From Setomelanomma holmii (taxonomy: Eukaryota; Ascomycota; Dothideomycetes; Pleosporales; Phaeosphaeriaceae), in the NCBI GenBank assembly GCA_010015745.1, contig ML978216.1:106428-170427 (forward strand): a DNA stretch of 64,000 nucleotides, in the 5' to 3' direction. Below the pieces are notes generated by a model. It made no database searches. It was given only the letters and a program-made list of their open reading frames with translations, and was not told where the DNA came from. This document shows positions 10,380 through 22,099 of the stretch, piece after piece. The position numbers and the translations under genes are program-made. The stretch's first letter is position 1. Every line of letters begins with the position of its first letter.

Positions 10380-13300
10380 GGCCGCGGGTCGCAATCGCAA
10401 TCGCTGACGGTCGCGGTACCGTTGTCGACGAGCAGCGCCGAGTCTCTTCTCTTCTTTAAGCCCTGTGACCGGGTCGCATATATGTATTTCTGACGTTCGT
10501 AGTTCCGGCAAAGTATTCCCCGCGCGTGCTGCCGATTCGCGCTGGGTTCTGTCTAGTTTCGTGCAACCTGGGGAGGATGGTCATTCGCTTCGTGGTCAGA
10601 GTCGTAACAAGGATCCCGACCACATGTAAGCTCGAAGCTGACACGGGCAAATTAGGGCACCACACCAGATCTGCAGAAAGGATCGTGAGCTCGCGCGAAT
10701 TTCGTTAAGCCTGATTTGTCGTCAGCATATACGCTGCGCTTAACTTCAATACAAGCGCCCGACAGTCTGCCTTATTCGCCTGGTGTCGTTTCACAAGATG
10801 GTACTCACTCCGGAAGCAGTTATATGCGCGCGGCTACTCTGCTTATATTGGGGTTGGCCTGGCTGTCTTACCCGAACCTCAAGATGCGAAGTTCGTGGAG
10901 AGCAGCTATGGCAACAGCGTAGCCCGACAGACACGGCAAGAAAAGCGAGCAGCGCAAATGACAGGTGTCGAGCACTTGAATCGCAATCATTGCCCGCGCG
11001 CTTGCACGATATAAATACTTGTCGGGGCAGAGACGACTGGCCGGACCATGGCTCCGCGCGCTGGTCGCGGCCCTGGAGAGCTGAGTGTTCCCCGCCACGC
11101 TGAGGACAGCAGGTATGCATCGCCATCGCAGGACGGGGGCGAGCCTGTAGCTACATCGTGCGGCCTTATCCTGGAGCGTCCCTGAGATGGCGAGCGAGTA
11201 TTTGTCGATGGTGACGATGCTGGCCAACGCGCCTAGCAGGGCGGAATGAGGTGCAGACGATGGGTTCTTTTGGGCGCTGCATGCTGCCGCTCGACCACTA
11301 CGTGCACGCGCATTGCGAGCGTGGCCAAAGTCCCATCGTACGGCCTGGTCCCCTCGAGCAGACGCAGGTAGCTTGTCGTTTCAGGCCCGGTGCAGACAAA
11401 GTCGCATTGGTGCTGGTCATTGGAGATGTTGTGCTTCGGAGAGGATGGTTCGTGGCAATGATGAGCTGTCGCCGTGTAACGGGGCGAGCCAGACGATGAC
11501 ATGCAGATGGCCGTGGGATCTCTACAGCAGGCGTCTGCACTTTGCTGCACTCTGCAGGCAAGTTTCCATCGGCGGCGCTGCCAATTGGAGGGCCTGCGTC
11601 CGCATTGCAAATCATCGATTACGTAGCTCACCCACGACCGAAAGAGGCAAGCTTGACGGACGACATTGCGAAAAAGATCTCTGCCATTTACCCAATTCGT
11701 CCTCAATTGCATCTCGGGTGTTGCAGCATTCCAAGTGCTTTGCTGTCATGCTCTAATACGTTCGCGAAGAGTCGACAGCGTTGCAGTGTTCAACGCGATA
11801 TTACAGAAAACTTTATCTCTCGCATGTCAAACCTTGTTGCAATGCCCTCGGCTGTGGCTGACGGGACTGTACCCTACTGAGCAGACAATACCACACTGCC
11901 TCAGCCCTGTGTATCAATGGTCTATCGCATCGTTTCTGATCTGAACAATTGGAAAAAGGAGATGCGCGCAGCTTGCAGCATCGACTCGAGGGCCATGCTT
12001 GCTCGGAAGTGCACTTGGGCAGCAGTGCTTGTATCGTTCATGCGCATTGTGTTGTACACTTACACCTAGAGACGTAGGCGTTCGGGCGGCTACCCGCTCA
12101 CGTCGCTGTGTTGGCAGTTTTGTGAAAGTTGTAGCTAGATGAGTGCAGTCGGGTATATGGCCCGATTGGGTCAGCGAGATCTGTTGTAAAGTTGCGCATA
12201 CCAGAGTCCTCGAGTGCAAGAGTGTAGGAAAAGTCGTAATCGCCCATATCACTCACGCCGTTCGTGAAAGTGTCGCCAGAAAGTGGACTATAAGCTCGCT
12301 CTCCATGCGCTCTCTTCTTCTAGACCATGCTCAGTCGGAAGAGGACACTTTACACGGCAGGACAAGAGGTCGGTTGGGTCATAAGGAAGCACGTTCGTCA
12401 ATGTGAAACCAGAAGGAAGCGATGATGTGTGTTGCCGTTGACGCGATGCGTAGTTCTGCTGTGAACGCATACGCGCCATTCACCTGACGGCATGGAATAT
12501 ATAATGCTGCCTGATTCGACGTTGACCTTCGCACCGCAGCGACCACATGAGCAGAGTCGATACTGCAGTGCTTGCCTAGAGCGACCTTCCAGATGGAACA
12601 CTTGGCCTCACTCTAGCACAAGTATAGTGGTCGGTTGAGCGATGTGCGTTCGAGGAAGCAACGTCGAAGACCTGCAGCGGCCAGATAGTCGGCGGTCGAT
12701 GCGAGATTGCGCGCTCTAAGGAGGATCTCTGGGAACCATGCTGTACACCGACTCCGGAGGCGAGTGTAGCATACAGCCACGCTCTCGATCAGCACAGCAG
12801 CTGGCAAAGGTGGCGTGCCATGCTGTCGTGCCACTACCTTTGCGGTGAGTGGGAAGTAAGGGACCTCTAGGAAATTGGTTTGCGCGAGTTCCCAAGGTAG
12901 AGGGTTGCGGACAGACGCCACACCTCTGATCTCGAATCTCGCGTCATTGATCGCCCCTGTAATGACACTGATGTCTGCATAGACAAGTGTCCCCGTGTTT
13001 GGTTATGTTGCATAGATCTACAGCTCGAGAGGGGATAAAAAATGGAGGATCGAGCTCCGTGATCTCCTGAAAACATCAGCCGGTCAACGTGCTACAAATT
13101 ACCATTGTAGTCCTCTGTCAGGAAACCTGTAGCGAGCGGTGTGCGCAAAAAAAAAGGCCACAGTCGATGTGTTGTGGGGAGCGGGACAATTAATGTATCG
13201 AGATTAAGAAAGGGCCGACAATGGGAATACGAGAACGCGGAGAGCATGTGAGAGTTCCAAAACAACCGAATCAACTCGAACACCGGCTGTGCATGTACGG

Positions 13301-14315
13301 AATATTTGCATTAGCCTGACATGCTCGCGAGTGTTATTACTTCAGCCGTTAGATTGCAGATCGTCTTTTGCGACTTCGTCTTTAGGAGCACCGCATTGCA
13401 TACTCACCGTATGATTCTGCGTTCAATTCGGGTATTGACGCTGGTGGAGACGATCTAAACGATTTCCACACATCAAAGCGCACGTGGAAGCGATTGCTCG
13501 TGGTCGGAGCGCCGTTCAAGCATTTGCTTGCCGTTGATGAGGGTCAAGATCGGCACGAGTCGTACGGCGAGGCTGTCGACACCTGCTGGGACTGGACTTT
13601 TGAGCTTCAGCGCAGGTGCCAGGACATGGAAATGCCCTGCAGAGGTAGCATTGAGGGTAGTGGAAAATTGTGGACCGTCAACCACTTGCCCGGTTCCCTC
13701 AGACACGGTAGAAACTTTATGGCAAGCATATAATATGCAAGCGTCTTCGGAAGAAGACAGACCCCTCTATTGGACGACGTGCGGATATGTAAGGTTCGTG
13801 GTTCAACCGTCTCCTCGATGCCTGTCTCATGTGTGCGAGCGCCACAATCTAGGCTTTTATCTACGCAACGTGAGAAACTCGTGCGGCCTACTTCTACCGA
13901 GATGCCGTCCTTTATTCATGCTGTCGGGGCAATGGGGTAAGTCTGGGGTGTTTGCCTGGCCATCGAGCGTATAGTTCCCCGGAAAGACGATATCCCGTGC
14001 ACAGCAGATAAATTGCTCAGACAAGGTGCAGCGATGAGACTAAGCGTGACGCACTGACAGTAATTAGCACCCACCATGACCATTTCCAGGCACTCGAACT
14101 GAGTGCTTTCCAGCCGTGCAGGATCGGGCTGTCTTAGAATTTTGATCTGGCACGCCAGGTGTGGTTAGATGCCGATCTGGTCTGGTCGGCGCCCAGGTGG
14201 GGTGGCAGAGCGGTGATCTGAGCGGTGATCTGAGCGGCTGCGGAAAGTGTACATTTCTTAGCGCGTAGGATTCCTCGGTGTAGGAGGATCACTGGAGCTC
14301 GATAGATCAGCGTGT
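10380..14315. other. 3.9-kb stretch without a recognisable gene
   Basis: Only short, mutually overlapping frames occur, and none shows a domain, signal peptide or plausible splice chain. An A9 run sits near 13146. The base composition is ordinary, so it is not an obvious AT-rich RIP block. It may contain the promoter and leader of the DUF1349 gene, long noncoding transcripts, or an unrecognised diverged gene. Confidence 0.4.
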
Positions 14316-15355
14316 CTAGACTAGGACGCTCGCTGATCTGTCGTTCAATTGGCTCGAAGCGACTTTGCGATATATCTTGATGAGGCGTGGAAGTGCGTCT
14401 GACGAGGCGCAAAGGTGGAGTCCTTCCCCTGCCAACAGAGCGTCAAACGAAGTTTCAGGTCGATACTGCAGCTTTCTGATGCTTTGACTGAAATGTGGGG
14501 CCGTGTTTGGCCGAACAGCTTTTTCATAAGAGTCCCAGGTTTGAAGCTCGATGATGAGGTAGCCACCAGGGTTCAAAGACGAGGAGCATTTGGTAAAGAA
14601 ATCGTGCAAACCCTGATCGAGGTGTTCCAGGTGTATCCATTTGATCACCTGGGTGTAGTCAGCACAGAGTACGGTGACGCGAGTTATTGCTTACATTTAA
14701 TGCTAGGATCACATCGAAGGGGCCTGAAGTTTCTGGCGTCGATGCAACAACCCAATCCGCGGCGAAGAAATTCACACATGGCCACATAGGCTCGGCTGAT
14801 GCCGTCGATGGGCAACGAGAAGATCCTAGTTCCGGTTCAATACGGTATCCATGTGTGAGCACAGCCGAGATGGGAAAGTAATCCACGGCACGCTCACCGA
14901 CCTTGGTAGGCGGGCGACTTCGCGAGGCACGTAGGGCGAGGAGCTTCTTGGCCTGTCCAACTAGCTTTGGGTCGATATCAACACCCGTAACAGAGGCAGC
15001 CTGGAAATCGAAAACTGTGAATTCGTCAATATTAACAATAGAGTCATAATCGCTTAGAGCAGACGCAGGGGTGATCCTTCCACCTACCGAGTTGACAAGA
15101 CACGCCTCCCGCATTGCAGCCGATGTCTAGTACTGACTTGGCAGCGAACAAACCAGGGGTTAGGGTCGTCAATAGCCTCAGACGGGGATCAACAACGTGA
15201 ATGGCTGAGCCGGGAACTTTGGCTGGTCCACTGTAGTCTGGAGCATGGTCAGCACAGAGGCTGGCGACACAATTGCCGAGTGGCTTCGGCTCCAGGAGCG
15301 AAATGAAATCACTCTGGATAGACTGACCACTATAATTTCCCCAATGGGTAGACAT
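14316..15355 (-). CDS. Bin3/MePCE-type RNA 5'-phosphate methyltransferase
   Basis: Exons on the minus strand are 15355-15088, 15014-14695 and 14648-14316, giving 306 residues in frame. Family order is clear: His-Trp-Gly-Asn-Tyr near the N terminus, an Asp-Pro-Arg-Leu-Arg motif, the SAM-binding Val-Leu-Asp-Ile-Gly-Cys-Asn-Ala-Gly loop, Val-Thr-Gly-Val-Asp-Ile-Asp-Pro, and an Asn-Val-Ile-Lys-Trp-Ile-His-Leu segment created exactly at the second junction. A Pro-Gly-Gly-Tyr-Leu-Ile-Ile-Glu strand follows. Relatives methylate the 5' gamma-phosphate of U6, 7SK or telomerase-linked RNA. Compared with relatives there are about 35 extra residues after Gly-Asn-Tyr, which a 105-nt in-frame intron (GTCAGT to CCAG) would remove. 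Short direct repeats (GAGCGGTGATCT twice) lie just beyond the stop, near 14213-14236. Confidence 0.78.
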
Positions 15356-17855
15356 GCTGGCGATGGAAGGCGATCTGGGAAGTGGTTGCCGATCGCTTTG
15401 GAAATTGACCCCAGTCGGCGTGTGAGCGACTGCAGCGTGCAAGTGGCGAGTGTGATGGACGCGCAGAACAGCGTTGGTGGGAGTCTAGGAGCAAAGCGGG
15501 ACGGGCGGTGAGAGGTCCACGGTGAAGGTGGCTCGTGTTGACGCTTCCTGCTTAGCGGTAGGTGCCTTCCCAGTTGTCGTTCACTAGCGCCAACCACACT
15601 CAATTTCAACGACGACGAAGCTGGTGATCAAGATGCGGTCGATGCGCGCTACAAGCAGCGCGTCAGTGTGGAAGTGCAGCCGCTCGATGTAGCACGGCAG
15701 AGCGAACGGCTCCAGGGCGGCGTACCTGCGTGGGCGACGAAGTCACTGGAAACTTTCTTGCTCTGGTGTCGATTAAATCAATAGAGACTCGCGCTAGCGC
15801 TCAATCTAGAGGGTAGTTGCCGGGATGCTGGTGTAACACTGTTGATTGGCGTCCATGTACAGCCTGTATTGAGTTGAAGTGATGGAGCACAGTCGTCGCG
15901 GTGGAGACGCGCAACGGTCAACACGACGTGATGCTCTCGCTTCCGCAAGCGACGCCGCCCAGGCAGTTTGAAACGGTCAATTATTGTGGGTTCAGAGCGA
16001 CTGTTGGCGACGTGAGCCTATGAAGATGCTTTACATCGACAAACGATTCTGCTAGCACAACGGCGCTCGGGAGGAATGGCCTCAGAGCAACATCCTTGAT
16101 GGCTCCTTCCAGATGTCTCGTCCCAATGCGGAAAGCGCGGCTGGCGAACAGTGATAGCAGGTAATTGCGACTCTCACGACTGCAACTGCCGCCATGGCGA
16201 CCAAGGCAGGCACCACTCTCTGCTGGTCACGCCTACTGTCTCTGAGGCCCCATGACGATGCTCGCAAGCTTGCTGCGACGCTGTCTGTCTCTGTGGTCTT
16301 ATGGCGGTGCGCCCACAGCGAGATGGGATGCATGTCTGAGCCATGGACCAGTGAAGCGTCTGCTGCCCGCGACAACGTCCGCTGCCCGAGGACGGGGCAA
16401 GCCACAAACGAGCCCTGGCGGCCGCGTCCGTTGCGCGAGAGTCCGGCATCCAGGTGAGGGAAGGCTGTCTCATGTCGTTGATTGTGGTGCATGAGGCCGC
16501 CTGCACGTTGCGCAGAGCCCATCCACAAGCCCGGTAGCAGGACAGCCTCCTGACTGGCGGTGCCCCGCCGAGGACGCACACGGCCTCGAGAGGGACCAGA
16601 CCAAGCCTCGTCTTGCCGCAGACCATGGCATCTAGGCAGGTGGCAGGCTCGTCGACGCGCGGTGCGGAGAGACGAGCCTGGGAAAAGACACCATAAATCG
16701 CGTTTAGCCGCTGCCGCAGCCCTCTTGATTGGCACGTCTACTGCCTGACAGATCCACCGTCAAGGCATTCCCAGGCTTTCGTCTGCAGCCACCCTTTCTC
16801 CTTTCAGCGCCGTCAAAGCGCATCCCACACCAGTTGGCTGCAGCGTCGACTCCACTCGCTCAAAGGGGATGCCCACCGACTACGTCCTGCCGCCCTCGCA
16901 GCGCTGGGGCTCGGCGACGCTTCGCAATGCTACCTCCGCTCACGGTGCCCGTCGACCGAGTTACGTGGTAATCTGGCATATTGCTCCATATTGGTTGCTG
17001 CCGGGTTACAGTGTGCGACACCCTGGCTCGCCTTGATTCGAAACAGACGTGCTGCGAAACCGTCTTGTTTGTCTCTTTTACCCGGGCGTGAGCCTATTCG
17101 GTGACGCCCCACGAAAATACAGCGAAGCCAGCGCGCACCCGGCAGCGAGCTAGCACTTCTCTCCCTCGCCAGCTGGGCCACGAGAGGATGCGCTCGGAGC
17201 AATCAAAAGCTTACAGAGGCCGCTGCTGCATGCACGCCAGCGCGTTGAAGAGAGAGTGGGTGCCCGCTGCAACACACGCCTCGACTAGCCCAGCATCACC
17301 CCGGCACCCTCATGAACATCACAAACTGCTTCTCCAAACCCATATCAGCAGTCACGCCAGCCGCCTGCTAGTCCTGGGGTCCACGGCCTGTCTGCCAAGC
17401 TTTCGGATCCACGCATCGCGCGGTGCCCATCGCTGCACTTATCACCTACCTGGTCTATTTTATGCTCCGAACCGGCTACTCTTGACGTTTGGCGTGAGGC
17501 TTGCCAAAGGACGGGGTGCTGCCGGCGAATCCCTCTTCACTTCCCGGGTGCTGTTGTCTTAGCTTGTCTGAGCGCCCTCCGCCTAACGTCGACGTAACTG
17601 AATTGATCCATCCGCACGGCGATCTGGCTGCTGGCGATCCAGATACGTGCAGGGTCGCCTACAAGGGAACTGCAAACTATAAACCTCACACGCCGCCACA
17701 CTCGAGGCAGTGCTCACATTCCTGACGTCCTCGTCCCACACTGCACGACGCCCTGGCGCTCCCAATCTGAGAAAGAGCCTCCGAACTGAACACAGTGGTG
17801 CTCCCAATGCGGTTTCGTGCATCGTGTCCAGCTTCGGGCAAGTGATAATACACGC
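15356..17855. promoter_or_regulatory. 2.5-kb divergent intergenic region between Bin3-like gene and velC
   Basis: Both neighbours are transcribed away from this region, so it must contain both promoters. It is GC-rich, and its frames (for example at 16082-16735 minus) have the Arg/Ala/Ser/Cys-rich look of noncoding DNA. A long promoter and spliced leader is common for fungal developmental regulators, so I infer complex control of velC. No individual binding site can be assigned with confidence. Confidence 0.45.
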
Positions 17856-19328
17856 ATGTCCCAACCACCTCCGCCTCCGCCGCCGTCGCTCCCTTCATCG
17901 AATATATCCCGTCCAGCTTCAGATATGACTGAAACTCAGAAGCTGCCTCACTTCTCGCCGCCAGGTTTTCTAGACTATCCTCACCGGCGGTTGCCCCCGC
18001 CTGTTCAATTACCACCATTGGACATACCGCCGGACGCTGTACCACCACGGACGGATTACCAGTTCCGCTCACCCATCAACCAACTTCCGTCAATTCACCC
18101 AGGATTACCACCGAGACACGAACAGTATCAACCAGCTGGGGCACATCGATCGGCGGCGCCAGTCGAAAAATTGCTACTCACCAACCCATACACCCCACCT
18201 CGGTCAGATCCGCCATATTCACCACAGCAGTATGGACCTTCCATTTCCCCCAGGTCAGAATTCGACAGTAGAGGGCCCAGGAGGCTAACCGAGCAACGGT
18301 ATCCGTTCGATGAGCCTCGGCATCTTCAGCACCAGCAACATCACCCGCATCATGAGCAGTCATACTCATCCCTTACGTCGCCAGTCGAACCCTCGCAGCA
18401 AAGGTCTTACGGGATGATTCCCTCTCCTGGCTACACCCCAAGCTATTCGTCGAGCAGCACTCCATTCCGTAGCTCAATAGGGTCCCATCCACATTCGCAA
18501 AGAGGCTCTGTGGCGGCTCCCTTAGGTTCGGTAGCATATTCCGAGCCCCCGACGACTGGACCGCGCAAGCAGCATCGGGCGATCCCATTACCTGGGTCCA
18601 TACCGCAGCCAGTGTACAACGAGCAACTGTAAGCATGCCTCGCTTCCAGAAGGGGTCACGTAACCCGGCTAATGCATGGCAGGAATCTGAGTTATGAACT
18701 TCGCGTTCGCCAACAACCAATAGCCGCCCGAGCCTGTGGATTTGGAGAGCGTGACCGTAGAGTGATCGACCCTCCGCCCATTATTCAATTGCTGGTGACC
18801 AACCCCAAGACTGGCGCCGCGGAACAGGAGGAGCTGAGGTACTCGCTTAACGTGGTCCACTGCACTCTTTGGAACGCAGAAGGCACGAATGAGGAAACGG
18901 CTCTAGTCCAACCCGACCGACGGACAACACGGAGACTCATGGGCCAGCTCGTGGCATCACCTTCAGTGGCCAAGGACGAGCATGACCTTGAGGGTTGCTT
19001 CTTCTGCTTCCCGGATCTCTCATGTCGCACGCACGGCAAATATCGCCTGCGATTCGTCCTGATGCGCATCGATCCGATGAACCTACATGTGGGAGGGTCG
19101 TCGCCAATTCTGACAGAGGTCCTAAGTGACGTCTTCACCGTATATACCGCCAAGGACTTCCCGGGAATGCGCCCGAGCAGTGCATTGACCAGAGCATTGA
19201 AGTTGCAAGGTTGCAACATCCAAGTAAAGAAGGGCAATGAGAAGGCTCTGGCTCGCAAGAGATTGACAGCTAGTCAAGAGCACGACAACGTGGATGATGA
19301 AGAAATGAAGCGGCGAAGACGGGACTAA
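17856..19328 (+). CDS. velC: Velvet-domain regulator VelC
   Basis: Two exons (17856-18628 and 18683-19328) give 472 residues; the 54-nt intron has GTAAGC and GGCAG ends. The first 255 residues are disordered and rich in Pro, Ser, His and Tyr. The C-terminal velvet domain spans about 258-450. It starts with Tyr-Glu-Leu-Arg-Val-Arg-Gln-Gln-Pro and a Cys-Gly-Phe-Gly-Glu-Arg-Asp-Arg-Arg motif, continues with a Leu-Trp-Asn-Ala-Glu-Gly segment and a Cys-Phe-Phe-Cys-Phe-Pro-Asp-Leu-Ser-Cys-Arg core, and ends with Tyr-Thr-Ala-Lys-Asp-Phe-Pro-Gly-Met. A long Pro-rich N terminus before an uninterrupted velvet domain fits VelC rather than VelB (split domain) or VosA (N-terminal domain). A basic KRRRRD tail could act in nuclear import. 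Velvet proteins bind DNA and link development to secondary metabolism. Confidence 0.85.
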
Positions 19329-19875
19329 CACATTCTTATCCATTATCTCACCTACCTGTACCCATTTTCACCAGCATCACCTGCTTGGCGGCGGCATGAC
19401 TGACATCTTGGATATCTGGAGCATTTTCCGCAGATATCGATTTGCATCTGACGACATTATGAACATCTTACATTCTATATCGATGGCACGCAGCGGAGTT
19501 TTCTTGAAGCGCAAGCCCAACGTTTGCGCGCAGTACAAGAGCCTCAAGGCTTCGAGAGCGGCCATGGTGTAATGCATTTGAGATTAGCAGCGCCTACACG
19601 CACGATACCATTTGATAGCTTAGCTTGTATTCTGGAGCAGATCAGATAATAGAACGACGCAATTGGAACACTTGATAGTCACTGCCATGAAGTGATGTTG
19701 AAATAAGTCTGAGGAAGGGGCAAGCCTCTGGCGCGCCTTCGAAGCGCGCTAAGTAGCGCTTGCCCCGCCGCGCTACCGCGGAACAACCTGGGAAAACTTT
19801 CTCAACCGCGTCGCAAGTTCTGATCTTTCTTTCCTTCCCCTTCCCCAAACCGCACTCCGGCCACACAAAGCAATC
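19329..19875. other. Intergenic: velC 3' side and CTP synthase promoter
   Basis: About 550 bases between two plus-strand genes. Pyrimidine-rich sequence just upstream of 19876 (near 19825-19860) resembles many fungal housekeeping promoters. I see no other feature. Confidence 0.45.
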
Positions 19876-22099
19876 ATGAAGTACGTGCTCGTGTCTGGAG
19901 GTGTCATCAGCGGCGTGGGGAAGGTGAGCAGTGTTTGCACCTCGTAGAACGATTTTGAGATTAACATACGCAGGGCATCATAGGTAAGACTCGAGACGCG
20001 TGCACACTGAGCGTCCACAACAGCCTGCAAAGGATCTTAGAGTCTCCTCCGTCCTCTTCCGGGCATTGGACATTCTTGACCCTCAGCTCCTCTTGCAGAA
20101 GCTGGTTGACGGCCATTTCTCCAACCCGCAGACATGGTGTTGAGCTTCGTCATTACACGATTTCGAGCATGTGAAGGCTAACCCACGCGTCATAGCCTCC
20201 TCAACAGGCCTCTTGCTCAAAACGATTGGCCTCAAGATAAGTCATGCGAATTGGCACGCGTCCAGCACGTACTGACTTTGCATCACGTCTCGTCCATCAA
20301 AGTCGACCCCTACCTCAACGTGGATGCGGGGACTATGAACCCGAAGGAGTACGCTCTTTCAGCTTCTTCAATCTCCTTCAGATCACTCATCAACCTACAG
20401 GCATGGCGAAGTGTTCGTCCTCTCCGACGGCGGCGAAGTCGACCTTGATCTCGGCAATTACGAGCGCTACCTCAATATCACCCTGACTCGCGACAACAAC
20501 ATCACGACCGGCAAGATCTACCAGCACGTCATCGAGCGCGAGCGTCGCGGCGACTATCTCGGCAAGACTGTGCAAGTCGTCCCACACATCACAGATGCGA
20601 TCCAGGAATGGATCCAGAGGGTTTCGCGTATACCGGTCGATGACTCGGGCGAGGAGCCAGATGTGTGCATCATCGAGCTTGGTGGGACCGTTGGCGATAT
20701 CGAGAGCATGCCCTTCATCGAGGCCATGAGTGAGCTGCGTCGTCGGGCGGGCAAGAACAACTTCATGCAGATCCACGTTAGCTACGTGCCTGTAATCCAT
20801 GGCGAGCAGAAGACAAAGCCAACTCAACAGGCTATAAAGGCTGTTAGATCTAATGGTCTCATACCTGACTTGGTAGGTGTTTTGCATTTGATCAGGCGCC
20901 TCTAGTTTGCAGAGTCCATGCTTGTAAACAGTTCGGCTGACAGGGTTCAGATTGCCTGCCGTTGCGAAGTCAATCTTGAGCAAGGCGCCATCGAGAAGAT
21001 TGCCCACTTCTGTTTGGTCGATACAGAGCAAGTCGTGGTTGTTCGTGACATGCCCTCGATCTACCAGGTTCCCATGCTCCTCGAGAAGCAAGGTCTCATT
21101 CCCTCTGTTCGCAAGTTCCTTGCCCTCGACGATGTCACGATCGCTCCAGAAATGTCGCAGAAGGGTGCGCGTATTTGGTCTCAGTGGCGGTCGCTCACCG
21201 GCGATGACTCACGACATTATGATCCGGTCACTATTGCTTTGGTTGGCAAATATGTCGAGCTACAAGATTCATACCTATCTGTCATCAAGAGCTTGGAGCA
21301 TGCCAGTATGCGATGCAAGAGGAGGTTGGACATCCGCTGGGTAGATTCGGACCATCTGGAGCCCAAATGCCAGCAAGCGGATCCTGCCAAATATCACAAG
21401 GCCTGGCATGAGGTTGTGAAGGCGTCCGGCATTCTCGTCCCTGGAGGCTTTGGCCAGCGTGCAACAGAAGGCAAGATCGCTGCTTGCAAATGGGCTCGTG
21501 AGCACAAGAAGCCATACCTCGGTATCTGTCTCGGTATGCAAATCGCCGTCATCGAATACGCGCGCAACGTATGCGGCATCACTGGTGCGACCTCGGAAGA
21601 ATTCGATGGTGATGCAGCAGACAAGCTCATCATGTTCATGCCGGAAGTCGACAAGACGACAATGGGCGCTTCCATGCGTCTCGGTCTCCGTCCGACCTTG
21701 TTTCAACCTGGCAGCGAGTGGTCACGTCTTCGCGCCTTGTATGCTGGCAAGAACGAGATCTTGGAGCGTCATCGTCACCGCTACGAGGTCAACCCCGAGT
21801 ACATCGAACGCCTGGAGGAAGGCGGCTTGTCGTTCGTTGGCAAAGACGATGCAGGCGTCCGCATGGAAGTCGTCGAGATCAAGGACCACCCCTGGTTCGT
21901 TGGCGTCCAGTTCCATCCCGAGTACCTCTCCCGTGTCCTGGATCCCTCGCGACCGTACTTAGGCTTTGTGGCTGCGAGCGCAGGCATGTTGGAAGAAATC
22001 ACTCAGCAATATCAACACGGTGCCGTCAATGGTCTTGGTGTGGAGGGCATCGCCAATGGTGTCGCAGGTCTGAAGGTCAACGGTGACGCGAGCTTCTAG
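19876..22099 (+). CDS. URA7: CTP synthase (UTP to CTP, glutamine-dependent)
   Basis: Six exons: 19876-19923, 19974-19983, 20196-20236, 20287-20348, 20401-20872 and 20951-22099. They encode 593 residues, the usual eukaryotic length. The synthase domain begins Met-Lys-Tyr-Val-Leu-Val-Ser-Gly-Gly-Val, with the P-loop Ser-Gly-Val-Gly-Lys-Gly-Ile-Ile-Ala-Ser-Ser built from three exons. Asp-Pro-Tyr-Leu-Asn-Val-Asp-Ala-Gly-Thr and Gly-Gly-Glu-Val-Asp-Leu-Asp-Leu-Gly-Asn-Tyr-Glu follow. The class-I glutamine amidotransferase domain has the Gly-Ile-Cys-Leu-Gly-Met nucleophile loop (Cys404) and the His533/Glu535 pair in Val-Gln-Phe-His-Pro-Glu. The 5' third is unusual: exon 2 is only 10 nt, and the third intron has AT-AC rather than GT-AG ends. 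The gene is convergent with SDS22. Confidence 0.93.
19974..19983 (+). other. 10-nt microexon of CTP synthase
   Basis: Ten bases between an ACGCAG acceptor and a GTAAGA donor supply Gly-Ile-Ile plus the first base of Ala in the P-loop. Skipping it would both shift the frame and delete invariant residues. Confidence 0.8.
20237..20286 (+). other. Probable AT-AC intron in CTP synthase
   Basis: A 50-nt phase-0 intervening sequence starts with ATAAGT directly after AAG and ends in CATCAC directly before GTC. A TACTGAC branch-point match lies about 11 nt from the 3' end. Removing it joins Gly-Leu-Lys to Val-Ser-Ser-Ile-Lys with no loss or gain relative to the family. Reading through hits a stop, and no GT-AG pair of usable length and phase is present. 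Confidence 0.8.

Noticed and set aside
14213..14236. Tandem 12-bp repeat near the Bin3-type stop
   Set aside because: Only two copies and outside the coding part; too little to call a functional repeat.
16082..16735. 217-residue minus-strand open frame upstream of velC
   Set aside because: Composition is Arg/Ala/Ser/Cys-rich, typical of antisense reading in GC-rich DNA. No domain, and overlapping frames of similar length exist on both strands.
20251..20448. Alternative reading of the CTP synthase 5' part starting at 20251
   Set aside because: It starts inside the proposed AT-AC intron and leads past the next intron into unrelated residues.
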